A stretch of DNA of 50,220 nt, taken from assembly GCF_016863555.1 (NCBI RefSeq), contig NZ_BOPC01000065.1, forward strand, positions 1 through 50,220, in the 5' to 3' direction. Of this stretch, positions 24,640 through 32,668 are shown piece by piece. The DNA is from Micromonospora qiuiae (GTDB taxonomy: Bacteria; Actinomycetota; Actinomycetes; Mycobacteriales; Micromonosporaceae). Below the pieces are notes generated by a model. The model was not told the DNA's origin. It saw nothing but the letters and a program-made list of their open reading frames with translations, and did not search any database. A program made the position numbers and the translations under genes. Within the stretch, counting starts at the first letter, position 1; each line of letters starts with the position of its first letter.

Positions 24640-27338
24640 TGTCGACGCGGAAGCTGGTGTCGGCCTCCTTCGCGAATCTCCTGATTCCGATCAGCGGTCT
24701 GCTCGTCAGCCCGTTTCTCTCACGCGAATTGGGCCCCGAAGGACGCGGCGTGTACGCGGCACTGACCCTGCCCATCGTGGTGTGGGGTTGGATCGGCACG
24801 TACGGGTTGCAGGACGCGCTGAGCTACCACGTCAGGCAGGGGCGTCTATCGAGCAGGGCAGCGGCACGCTTCAGCCTGGTGGCCATGCTGCCGCTCAGCG
24901 TGCTCACGGTCGGCGCGTTGGCGGCGCTCGGTTTCTTTCTTTTCCCAGACACCGCCCAGTACCGCCAGTTCCTTATCCTGGTGGTGTTCGCGCCCTTGCA
25001 CGTCCTGTCCAACCTGCTCATCGGCGCCCTGACCGGCAACGGGGACATCCGCGGGCTGAACCTGGTCAAGGTCGTGCCGGCGCTGGTCCGCACCGGTGTG
25101 GTGATCTTCGCCTGCCTGGCGTTCGACCTCAACGCGTATCAGGCCGGCCTGCTCTTCGTTGCCTCGGTGCTGGCGGGGCTGGCCTTCGGGCTGGTCCGGC
25201 TCTGGACCACGCCCGACCCGGCGGCACAGGATGCGACGCCGCCGGCACCGGGTACGGCGCCGGCGGCAGTCCCGACCGGCTCGCTCATCCGTTACGCCCT
25301 GGCCTGTCTGCCCGGCGTGCTGGCTGCCGTCTCCAGCGCCCGCCTGGCTCAGGTCATTGGTCTGCCGCTGATCGGTCCCCGAGAACTCGGCTACTACGCG
25401 GTGGCGGTGAGCGTCGCGGAGATTCCCATGGTGATTGCCACGGCGGCCAGATCGGTGTTGCTGGGACGCCAGGGCAGCGGTGACCCCCGAGCAGCAACCC
25501 AGGTTGCCCGGCTGGCGGTGCTGGCGTCGGTGATCGCGTGCGGCCTGCTGGCGCTCTCGGCCGGGTACGCCGTGCCATTGGTCTTCGGTGCCGATTTCGC
25601 GCCGGCCGTCATACCAACCATGATTCTCTGCGCTGCCACAGTTCTCTACGCGTGCATGATCATCTACACTGCGGCGCTACTCGCGCACAACCGTCCAGGG
25701 TGGTCATCGGGAGCGCTGGTGATCGGCTCCGTCGTCGGCGTCGTGGCACTACTGGTGTGCGCGCCGCTCGGCGCCATCGGTGCGGCCATCGCGAGCTTGG
25801 CCGGCTACGCCGCCACCATGACCATTGCGGCGGTCGGCGTCGGTCGGGTGCCCGCCCTACGGTCGGTGCGCATGCTGACCGTGCCGTACGGCGAGGACCT
25901 GGGTCTCATTCGCGACCGGACAGCTCGGATCGCGGCCATTCTCCGGAGGTCGGTGGTCCCGGTTGCCGCTCAGCACGAGAAGCCCGAGACGACGGGGACG
26001 AAGGAGAATGCTCCGATGCCGGCTTCCTTGATGGCCGATGTCGTGGCCGCCTGCCGCCGACTGGGTCCAGGCACCGTCGGCGTGGCCGCGCTGATCATCC
26101 TGGCATGGCTTCGGGTCGTGCCGTCCCAGGCGGTGCAGTTCCTCACCGTCGGGCGGCCCGTGTTCAACTCTCGCGAGGTCACCGGTTCGCACGTCGGCGA
26201 CCTGATCGGGGACGGAATCACGCTGCTGTTCCTGCTGCTGGCCGTCGGGCTCACCGGGCACGGCCTCTGGCGACGGCGGCCCCCCGGGCGCCGGTGGGTT
26301 GCCGTCGCCCTCGCCGCGCTGCTGGCCATCGAACTCGCGGGGCTGCTGCGAGGACAGATGCCCGGCGCGGTCGCGGCGGCCTTCCCTCTGGCGGCGCTGG
26401 CAATCTGGGCGCAGCGTCCCCGGATGGAGGTGCTGGGCGTCATCGGAGTCCTGGGGGCGCTGACCGCTTCCGGCTCGATGCTCTTCGCCGCGATACGCCC
26501 CGAATTGGCGCTGCTCTCCGGGGCGGACGCCGGAGAGAAACAGGTTCTGCTCGGCGGCCTGCTCGCCGGGCCTTTCCTGCATTCGAATGCGCTCGGCCTG
26601 GCGCTGGCCCTCAGCCTCGCGTTCGTCTTCTATCTACGGCCCCCGGCCGTACGGTGGGCCTGCCTCGTGCTGATCCTCGGTGCGCTGGTCTGGACTGGTG
26701 CGCGCACCAGTCAACTCGCTGCCGGCGCCGTCCTGCTGGCGTACCTCCTTCTGCGTCTGTTCCGGAGTCGGAGTTGGCCAGCCTCCGCGGTCGCTGCGGC
26801 CGGCGGGTTGCTGGTGATCGTGATGCCGTTGATCACGACTGATCCGGAAAGTTTCAGCAAACGCGGCCAGATCTGGACGGCGCTGCTCGATCGGTGGTCC
26901 GACCGCCCGCTGTCCGGTTGGGGCCCGAAGATCTTCCAGGAGCCGGCCGTCGCTGCCGAGCTCGGCGGCCAGTTCAGCCACGGGCACAACATCATGGTTC
27001 AGCTGCTCGTCGTCGGCGGCCTGATGGCCATCGTGCCGTTCGCGCTGCTGTGTTTCGTGGCTTGGCGGCGCTCGGTCGCGCTCGCGACCGACGGTCACCC
27101 GGCGGCGCTGCTCTTCCTCGTCGCGTTCATGCATGTGTCGTGGCTTGAGGCGTCCCACCTGTCGGCGACCCTGACCGGCTACCTGGCCTGGTTGCCGTTG
27201 GTGGCGGTCGCCTTGGCCGCACCGGCGTCGCCACCCGCACGATCGGCACGCCCGCCCAGTCCATCGGCTCCGCCGGCTCCGCCAACGGAGTCGGCGCCCA
27301 AGCCCGCGCCCGTCGAGCAGCGCGCGTTCCTGCCTTAG
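24639..27338 (+). CDS. Fused polysaccharide flippase (Wzx-like) and O-antigen polymerase/ligase (Wzy-like)
   Basis: This 899-residue protein is made of two usually separate modules. Residues about 1-430 have the flippase pattern: FANLLIPISGLLVSPFLSRELGPEGRGVY, about 12 helices, and GPRELGYYAVAVSVAEIP. A hydrophilic linker (about 415-465, HEKPETTGTKENAP) leads to about 11 helices with the polymerase/ligase features GPFLHSNALGLAL, WTGARTSQLAAG and QFSHGHNIMVQLLVVGG. The C-terminus is Pro-rich. GAGAGGAA precedes the ATG at 24639. Inside the linker AAGGAG (26001-26006) precedes an in-frame ATG at 26016, so the polymerase may also be made alone. It exports and polymerises the repeat unit. Confidence 0.85.
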   Translation: MSTRKLVSASFANLLIPISGLLVSPFLSRELGPEGRGVYAALTLPIVVWGWIGTYGLQDALSYHVRQGRLSSRAAARFSLVAMLPLSVLTVGALAALGFFLFPDTAQYRQFLILVVFAPLHVLSNLLIGALTGNGDIRGLNLVKVVPALVRTGVVIFACLAFDLNAYQAGLLFVASVLAGLAFGLVRLWTTPDPAAQDATPPAPGTAPAAVPTGSLIRYALACLPGVLAAVSSARLAQVIGLPLIGPRELGYYAVAVSVAEIPMVIATAARSVLLGRQGSGDPRAATQVARLAVLASVIACGLLALSAGYAVPLVFGADFAPAVIPTMILCAATVLYACMIIYTAALLAHNRPGWSSGALVIGSVVGVVALLVCAPLGAIGAAIASLAGYAATMTIAAVGVGRVPALRSVRMLTVPYGEDLGLIRDRTARIAAILRRSVVPVAAQHEKPETTGTKENAPMPASLMADVVAACRRLGPGTVGVAALIILAWLRVVPSQAVQFLTVGRPVFNSREVTGSHVGDLIGDGITLLFLLLAVGLTGHGLWRRRPPGRRWVAVALAALLAIELAGLLRGQMPGAVAAAFPLAALAIWAQRPRMEVLGVIGVLGALTASGSMLFAAIRPELALLSGADAGEKQVLLGGLLAGPFLHSNALGLALALSLAFVFYLRPPAVRWACLVLILGALVWTGARTSQLAAGAVLLAYLLLRLFRSRSWPASAVAAAGGLLVIVMPLITTDPESFSKRGQIWTALLDRWSDRPLSGWGPKIFQEPAVAAELGGQFSHGHNIMVQLLVVGGLMAIVPFALLCFVAWRRSVALATDGHPAALLFLVAFMHVSWLEASHLSATLTGYLAWLPLVAVALAAPASPPARSARPPSPSAPPAPPTESAPKPAPVEQRAFLP
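26001..26018 (+). promoter_or_regulatory. Internal Shine-Dalgarno and start codon between flippase and polymerase modules
   Basis: AAGGAG lies 9 nt before an in-frame ATG at 26016, exactly in the hydrophilic linker. It could let ribosomes start on the polymerase half independently. It may also be the remnant of a once-separate gene. Confidence 0.5.
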
Positions 27339-27350
27339 CCGCGTTCGTCT

Positions 27351-27386
27351 GGCTTCACCCGCCCTCCGCGGTGGGCGGGTGAAGCC
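27351..27386. terminator. Strong bidirectional hairpin between convergent genes
   Basis: A perfect 14-bp stem (27351-27364 with 27373-27386, GGCTTCACCCGCCC and its complement) has an 8-nt loop. It lies between the flippase-polymerase stop and the stop of the minus-strand gene at 27397. No T-run follows on either strand, but stem strength and position support a shared terminator. Confidence 0.7.
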
Positions 27387-27396
27387 GGAGTCACCC

Positions 27397-28668
27397 TCAG
27401 AAGAGGAGCACGTCGCGGAGGTAGTTGGCGACCCGGCGCAGTCGACCGGCGCCGTCGACCGGCGCGGTCATGCGGAAGACCATCTGATGGTCGATCTCGC
27501 CGCTGCTTCCACCGCGCCAGTAGGCGACGAAGACCAGGCCGTACCGCTGTTCTCCGTCGATCTGCAGTTGGCTCGATTCGGCATAGGCGACGTGCTGCCC
27601 TGTCCGTGTCCACTGCAGGCCCCAGGCGTCCTCAGCCTGGCGCATGATGGTCTGCTGTCGCTCATCACAGGGCTGCGAGCAGTCCCGCACGATCAACTCG
27701 CCGCCCATCGCCTGGCTGCCCGACGCGGGCGTACCGCAGTTGTACCTGACGAACCCTTCAGCGCGGCCGGCCAGCGTGCACTCCCATTCGAGCGGAACCT
27801 TGACTGGAAAGTTCAGACCCTCGAGACCGGCGAGTGTGCTGACCTTGTCCAGGTCGGTGAAGCGCGGCCATTCGCCCGGCCACTCGCCCTGCTTGGGCGG
27901 CTCGATGCCGGGCGACTGCGGCGGTGACGTCGGCGCGGGCGGAGGCAGGACGGTGGCGCTGGCAAGCGGTGGCTGCGGCTCGTTCTCACCGTCTGATCCA
28001 GCCCAGACGACGACCGCACCAGCACCGGCGAGCATCACCAGAGCCAGTGCGGCCACCCCCACCCAGAGCCTGGTCCGGCGCCGCGGCGGCGCGGACGGTG
28101 CGATGCGCCGGACGGACGAGCCGAACGGGTCATCGGACGGGGTGTCGGTCGCGGGGTATGCGGCCGGCAGGTACGGGGAGGACGACAGTTGGGCGCCCGG
28201 TGCCGACGGCGAGGCCGGAGTGCCCGAGATCGGCTGCGCGTGCCCGGGAGTCGGTGCGCCGGAGGCGGGCGAGGCGGAGACGGGCGGACCGGAAGCCGGC
28301 GCCCCGGAGACAGGCACGCCCGAAGCCGGCGACCCGGAGACGGGTACGCCGGAGTCCGGGGCGGGGGTGTACTCCACTCCCAGCGCCTGGAAGAGCTTCT
28401 CGGCCGCCCGGCCCGCCTCGGCCGGGTACGCCACCCAGGGCTCGGCGGCGGAGAAGTCCGCGTACACGAAGGAAGGGCCCTCGGGCGTCTGCGAGAGGGA
28501 GTTCACGATCCCGGCGAACGCCTCCCGCCAGCCTTCGGTGGCCGCCACAGTGGCGTCCAGGACAGCCACCGTCACAAATCGGCCCTGCTGGTCGAGCGCC
28601 GCCCACGCTTTGCCGACCGGTGACCCGCCCAGCAGGTGGGTGTACCGGTAGGGGCCGTCCGGCTGCAT
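27397..28668 (-). CDS. Membrane protein with degenerate kinase-like N-lobe, decapeptide repeats and outer domain
   Basis: This 423-residue protein has a cytoplasmic N-terminus (YRYTHLLGGSPVGKAWAALD then FVTVAVLD) that resembles the glycine-rich loop and beta-3 strand of an actinobacterial Ser/Thr kinase, but no catalytic loop follows. Residues 107-136 are three copies of a decapeptide (V/P-P-V-S-G/A-x-P-A-S-G). A basic stretch precedes a membrane helix at about 201-223. The outer domain has four cysteines (297, 311, 330, 334) that could form two disulfides. AGGAGT sits 6 nt before the ATG. I do not know a named family. The kinase likeness is my inference. Confidence 0.68.
   Translation of the reverse strand: MQPDGPYRYTHLLGGSPVGKAWAALDQQGRFVTVAVLDATVAATEGWREAFAGIVNSLSQTPEGPSFVYADFSAAEPWVAYPAEAGRAAEKLFQALGVEYTPAPDSGVPVSGSPASGVPVSGAPASGPPVSASPASGAPTPGHAQPISGTPASPSAPGAQLSSSPYLPAAYPATDTPSDDPFGSSVRRIAPSAPPRRRTRLWVGVAALALVMLAGAGAVVVWAGSDGENEPQPPLASATVLPPPAPTSPPQSPGIEPPKQGEWPGEWPRFTDLDKVSTLAGLEGLNFPVKVPLEWECTLAGRAEGFVRYNCGTPASGSQAMGGELIVRDCSQPCDERQQTIMRQAEDAWGLQWTRTGQHVAYAESSQLQIDGEQRYGLVFVAYWRGGSSGEIDHQMVFRMTAPVDGAGRLRRVANYLRDVLLF
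28261..28350 (-). repeat. Three 30-bp coding repeats (decapeptide repeats)
   Basis: Three consecutive 30-bp units encode VPVSGSPASG, VPVSGAPASG and PPVSASPASG-type decapeptides. Weaker copies extend on both sides. The region is the flexible linker between the N-terminal domain and the membrane helix, and copy number may vary between strains. Confidence 0.7.
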
Positions 28669-28806
28669 GGCAAGACTCCTCTGCTCGACCGCCGTGCGGA
28701 TCCTACCGAGCCACCGCACGTCACCCTGACCACCGACCCCCACACTTCGGCGAGCAGCCACGAATCCGCAGCTCGACAACGTTCCACTATGGATTCGCCT
28801 GACCTC

Positions 28807-28836
28807 TTGCCTGATGAAAGTTTTCATGCATAGAGT
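28807..28836 (+). promoter_or_regulatory. hut operon promoter with palindromic operator in the spacer
   Basis: TTGCCT (28807-28812) and TAGAGT (28831-28836) are 18 bp apart. The spacer contains ATGAAA-GT-TTTCAT (28814-28827), an inverted repeat of the TGAAA/TTTCA kind used by RpiR-family regulators. The -10 box ends 6 nt before the regulator's GTG, so the mRNA is probably leaderless. A protein bound here would block the promoter, giving autoregulation. Confidence 0.6.
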
Positions 28837-28842
28837 CAGAGG

Positions 28843-29682
28843 GTGAATGACGGAGCTGCGACCGAGCGGGTCATCGGCCTGTTCGACGGCGTGCGGCTCA
28901 CCCCGACGCAGCGCCGCATCGCGCACTGCCTGGTGCAGCACGCCCCCGCCGTCGGCTACCTCTCCGCCGCCGAGGTCGCCGAGCTGGCCGGGGTCAGCCA
29001 GCCGTCGGTCACCCGGTTCGCGGTGGCGCTGGGCCACGACGGCTATCCCGCACTGCGTCGACGGCTGCGCGAGCTGACCGCCGCCGCACCGAACCCGGCC
29101 ACCGTCGGCAACGAACTCCAGCAGGCGGTACGCGCCGAGATCGGCAACCTGGACCGACTGGCCGAGCAGCTCGCCGACCGGGACCGGATCGCCACCACCG
29201 GCCGGCTGCTGGCCGCCAGTCGCCCGCTGCCGGTGCTCGGCCTACGCGCCGCCGCGCCACTGGCCGGCTATTTCGCCTACTTCGCCGCCAAGGTGCACCC
29301 GGACGTACGGGTGCTCGACGACGGGGGGAGCCTGCTCACCGACCGCCTGGAGCAGGCCGCCGCGGCCGGGGCGCGGGCGCTGCTCGCCTTCGTGCTGCCC
29401 CGCTACCCACGGGAAACCCTGGACGCGTTGCGCGAGGCCCGCGACGCCGGGCTGACCGTGGTCGCGATCACCGACTCACCGGTCAGCCCGGCTACCGAGT
29501 ACGCCGACCTGGTGCTGCCCGCCGCCGTCGGCGCGCAGCTCGTCTTCGACCTGCACACCGCCCCGATGACCCTGGCCATGGTGCTGCTCCAGGCGATCTG
29601 CGACGCCGCGCCGGCCGCGACCCAGCGACGGCTGGAGGCCTTCGAAGCCTCGGCCGCCCGTCGTCAGTTGTTCCTCGGTTAG
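28843..29682 (+). CDS. MurR/RpiR family transcriptional regulator (hut regulator)
   Basis: This 279-residue protein has an N-terminal helix-turn-helix (LTPTQRRIAHCLVQHAP then SAAEVAELAGVSQPSVTRFAVALG) and a C-terminal SIS domain at about 120-255 (PVLGLRAAAPLAGYFAYFA, ALLAFVLPRYPRETLDALREARDAGLTVVAITDS) that would bind the effector. It opens the histidine-utilisation operon and overlaps no gene; the hutU ribosome site starts at its stop. The likely effector is a pathway intermediate such as urocanate or formimidoylglutamate, but that is inference. The start is a GTG directly at the predicted transcription start. Confidence 0.9.
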   Translation: MNDGAATERVIGLFDGVRLTPTQRRIAHCLVQHAPAVGYLSAAEVAELAGVSQPSVTRFAVALGHDGYPALRRRLRELTAAAPNPATVGNELQQAVRAEIGNLDRLAEQLADRDRIATTGRLLAASRPLPVLGLRAAAPLAGYFAYFAAKVHPDVRVLDDGGSLLTDRLEQAAAAGARALLAFVLPRYPRETLDALREARDAGLTVVAITDSPVSPATEYADLVLPAAVGAQLVFDLHTAPMTLAMVLLQAICDAAPAATQRRLEAFEASAARRQLFLG

Positions 29683-29695
29683 GAGGAGACCCACC

Positions 29696-31384
29696 TTGAC
29701 GCACACCGACCAGGCAGGCAGCGGCGCCGGGCCGATTCGGGCCCCGCGCGGCCCGCAACGCAGCGCCCGCGGCTGGCCGCAGGAGGCCGCGCTGCGGATG
29801 CTGATGAACAACCTCGACCCGGAGGTGGCCGAGCGCCCCGACGACCTGGTCGTCTACGGCGGCACCGGGAAGGCGGCCCGGGACTGGCCGTCGTACCACG
29901 CACTGGTGCGGACGCTGACCGACCTGCGCGACGACGAGACGTTGCTGGTGCAGTCGGGCCGACCGGTCGGGGTGATGCGCACCCACGAGTGGGCACCCCG
30001 GGTGCTGCTGGCCAACTCCAACCTGGTGGGCGACTGGGCGACCTGGCCGGAGTTCCGCCGCCTGGAGCAGCTCGGCCTGACCATGTACGGGCAGATGACC
30101 GCCGGTTCGTGGATCTACATCGGCACCCAGGGCATCCTCCAGGGCACCTACGAGACGTTCGCCGCGGTGGCCGCCAAGTGCTTCAACGACACCCTCGCCG
30201 GCACGCTGACGCTGACCGCCGGCTGTGGCGGGATGGGTGGGGCGCAACCCCTCGCGGTGACCATGAACGGCGGCGCCTGCCTGATCGTGGACGTGGACCG
30301 GTCCCGGCTGGAACGCCGGGTGCGCGACCGCTACCTGGACGAGATCGCCGACAGCCTGGACGACGCGGTCGAGCGGGTGCTCGCGGCGAAACGGGATCGT
30401 CGGGCGCTCAGCGTCGGCGTGGTGGGCAACGCCGCCACCGTCTTCCCCGAGCTGCTGCGTCGCGGCGTGCCGATCGACATCGTCACCGACCAGACCAGCG
30501 CCCACGACCCGCTGTCGTACCTGCCCGAGGGGGTGGAGCTGGCCGACGCCCGGGACTACGCGGCAGCCAAGCCGGCCGAGTTCACCGACCGGGCCCGGAC
30601 GTCGATGGCGAAGCACGTCGAGGCGATGGTCGGATTCCTGGACGCCGGCGCGGAGGTCTTCGACTACGGCAACTCGATCCGGGGCGAGGCCCGCCTCGGC
30701 GGGTACCAGCGTGCTTTCGATTTTCCCGGTTTCGTGCCGGCGTACATCCGGCCGCTGTTCTGCGAGGGCAAGGGCCCGTTCCGGTGGGCGGCGCTCTCCG
30801 GCGACCCGGCCGACATCGCCGCCACCGACCGGGCGATCCTCGACCTGTTCCCGGAGAACGGGTCCCTGGCTCGCTGGATCCGGCTGGCCGGCGAGCGGGT
30901 CGCTTTCCAGGGCCTGCCGGCCCGCATCTGCTGGCTCGGCTACGGCGAGCGCGACAAGGCGGGCGTACGGTTCAACGAGATGGTCGCCTCTGGTGAGCTG
31001 AGCGCGCCGGTGGTGATCGGCCGGGACCATCTGGACTGCGGCAGCGTGGCCAGCCCCTACCGGGAGACCGAGGCGATGGCCGACGGCTCCGACGCGATCG
31101 CCGACTGGCCGCTGCTCAACGCGCTGGTCAACACCGCCAGCGGGGCATCCTGGGTGTCCATCCACCACGGCGGCGGGGTGGGCATCGGCCGGTCCATCCA
31201 CGCCGGCCAGGTCTGCGTCGCCGACGGCACCCCGCTGGCCGGGCAGAAAATCGAGCGGGTGCTCACCAACGACCCGGCGATGGGCGTGATCCGGCACGTC
31301 GACGCCGGCTACGACGCGGCCGGCAAGGTCGCCGCCCGCACCGGCGTCCGCGTCCCCATGACCGAAGGAAGGGCCCCTTGTTAA
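29696..31384 (+). CDS. hutU: Urocanate hydratase
   Basis: This 562-residue enzyme converts urocanate to imidazolonepropionate, using tightly bound NAD+. The NAD-binding region reads TAGCGGMGGAQPLAVTMNGG. The catalytic Cys356 lies in RPLFCEGKGPFRW, and YGNSIRGEARLGG is also conserved. The TTG start at 29696 is fixed by a perfect AGGAGGAG 7 nt upstream and the family N-terminus. Its final codons and the TAA stop fall inside a 20-bp repeat (31366-31385), so the last residues GRAPC are not ancestral. Confidence 0.97.
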   Translation: MTHTDQAGSGAGPIRAPRGPQRSARGWPQEAALRMLMNNLDPEVAERPDDLVVYGGTGKAARDWPSYHALVRTLTDLRDDETLLVQSGRPVGVMRTHEWAPRVLLANSNLVGDWATWPEFRRLEQLGLTMYGQMTAGSWIYIGTQGILQGTYETFAAVAAKCFNDTLAGTLTLTAGCGGMGGAQPLAVTMNGGACLIVDVDRSRLERRVRDRYLDEIADSLDDAVERVLAAKRDRRALSVGVVGNAATVFPELLRRGVPIDIVTDQTSAHDPLSYLPEGVELADARDYAAAKPAEFTDRARTSMAKHVEAMVGFLDAGAEVFDYGNSIRGEARLGGYQRAFDFPGFVPAYIRPLFCEGKGPFRWAALSGDPADIAATDRAILDLFPENGSLARWIRLAGERVAFQGLPARICWLGYGERDKAGVRFNEMVASGELSAPVVIGRDHLDCGSVASPYRETEAMADGSDAIADWPLLNALVNTASGASWVSIHHGGGVGIGRSIHAGQVCVADGTPLAGQKIERVLTNDPAMGVIRHVDAGYDAAGKVAARTGVRVPMTEGRAPC

Positions 31385-31416
31385 CGCATACGGTAGAGGA
31401 AGGGCCCCTTTTTAAC
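31366..31416. repeat. Paired 20-bp near-palindromic repeats at the hutU/M20 junction
   Basis: Two copies of AGGAAGGGCCCCTT(G/T)TTAAC occur at 31366-31385 and 31397-31416, differing at one base. Each contains the near-palindrome AAGGGCCCCTT. I recall similar interspersed elements in Micromonospora-type genomes. The first copy supplies the hutU stop and the TTG start of the next gene. The second copy codes for N-terminal residues of that protein. Confidence 0.8.
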
Positions 31417-32598
31417 AGGTTCCGCCAGCTCTGGGACGAGATCGCGCCGATCGGCCGCGACGAGCACAGCGGCGGCTACCTGCGGTACGCGTTGACCGAG
31501 CCGGAGCTGCGCCTGCGGGAGTGGTTCCGGGAGCAGGCCGACGCGCGGGGCATGCCGGTCACCGAGGACGGCAACGGCAACCTGTTCGCCTGGTGGGGCG
31601 ACCCGGAGGCCGGCGGCGCGGTGCTGACCGGCAGCCACTTCGACTCGGTGCCGCACGGCGGGGCGTACGACGGGCCGCTGGGCATCGTCAGCGCCTGGCT
31701 GGCCGTCGACGAGCTGCGCGCCGCCGACGTGTCGCCGACCCGCCCGCTGGTCGTCGGCGCGTTCGTCGAGGAGGAGGGGGCCCGGTTCGGCGTACCGTGT
31801 CTGGGGTCGCGGCTGCTCACCGGGCAGCTCGACGCCACCCGCGCGGGCGCGCTGCGCGACGCGGCCGGGGTCAGCTTCGCCGAGGCGCTGGGCGCCCGGC
31901 CGGCGGGGGCGGACCCGGCGCTGATCGGCCGGATCGCCGCCTTCGTGGAGCTGCACGTGGAGCAGGGCCGCGCGCTGGTCGACCAGGCCGTGCCGGTCGG
32001 GGTGGCGAGCGCGATCTGGCCGCACGGACGTTGGCGCCTCGACTTCACCGGCGAGGGCAACCACGCCGGTACGACCCGGATGTCCGACCGCCGCGACCCC
32101 ATGCTGACGTACGCGTTCACCGTGCTCGCCGCGAACAAGGAGGCCCGGCTGCGCGACGCCCACGCCACCGTCGGCCGGGTGGCCGTGGAACCGAACGCCA
32201 CCAACGCGATCCCGTCGCGGGTGACCGGCTGGCTGGACGCCCGGGCCGCCGATCCGGAGACGCTGGCCGGGCTGGTCGAGGCGGTACGCGCCAAGGTCGT
32301 CGAGCGGGCCCGCCGCGACGGCACGCGGGTCACGCTGACCGAGGAGTCGGCGAGCCCGCTGGTGGCGTTCGACGGCGGGCTGGCCGACCGGCTGACGAGA
32401 CTGCTGGAGGCACCGGTGCTGCCCACCGGGGCGGGGCACGACGCGGGGGTGCTCGCGGCACACGTACCCACGGCGATGCTCTTCGTCCGCAACCCGACCG
32501 GGGTGTCGCACTCCCCCGCCGAGTCGGCCACCGACGCCGACTGCGTCGCCGGGGTGACCGCTCTGGCGAAGGTGCTGGAGGAGCTGGCATGCCGCTGA
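31378..32598 (+). CDS. M20 family amidohydrolase (allantoate amidohydrolase-like); probable N-formylglutamate deformylase role
   Basis: This 406-residue enzyme has the M20/Zn-dependent motifs TGSHFDSVPHGGAYDGPLG, GAFVEEEGARFG, ELHVEQGR and GEGNHAGTTRM, as in allantoate amidohydrolase and N-carbamoyl-amino-acid hydrolases. It lies between hutU and hutF. The operon lacks hutG, so I infer that it hydrolyses N-formylglutamate to glutamate and formate. The start is a TTG at 31378 within the repeat, 7 nt after AAGGAAGG. The family-like sequence begins only at FRQLWDEIAPIGRD, so the first dozen residues derive from the repeat. It overlaps hutU by 7 bp. Confidence 0.85.
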   Translation: MLTHTVEEGPLFNRFRQLWDEIAPIGRDEHSGGYLRYALTEPELRLREWFREQADARGMPVTEDGNGNLFAWWGDPEAGGAVLTGSHFDSVPHGGAYDGPLGIVSAWLAVDELRAADVSPTRPLVVGAFVEEEGARFGVPCLGSRLLTGQLDATRAGALRDAAGVSFAEALGARPAGADPALIGRIAAFVELHVEQGRALVDQAVPVGVASAIWPHGRWRLDFTGEGNHAGTTRMSDRRDPMLTYAFTVLAANKEARLRDAHATVGRVAVEPNATNAIPSRVTGWLDARAADPETLAGLVEAVRAKVVERARRDGTRVTLTEESASPLVAFDGGLADRLTRLLEAPVLPTGAGHDAGVLAAHVPTAMLFVRNPTGVSHSPAESATDADCVAGVTALAKVLEELACR

Positions 32599-32668
32599 GC
32601 GGGCCTGCCGGGCCGGGCGATGATCGGCTGATAGCGCAGACGGTTCAGCTCGACAGGGGACAGGTCCG

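Noticed and set aside
28466..28480. GAAGGAAGGGCCCTC inside the gene at 27397-28668, similar to the hutU-junction repeat
   Set aside because: It encodes a plausible in-frame GPSF stretch, lacks the TTAAC end and has no partner copy, so it is probably ordinary coding sequence.
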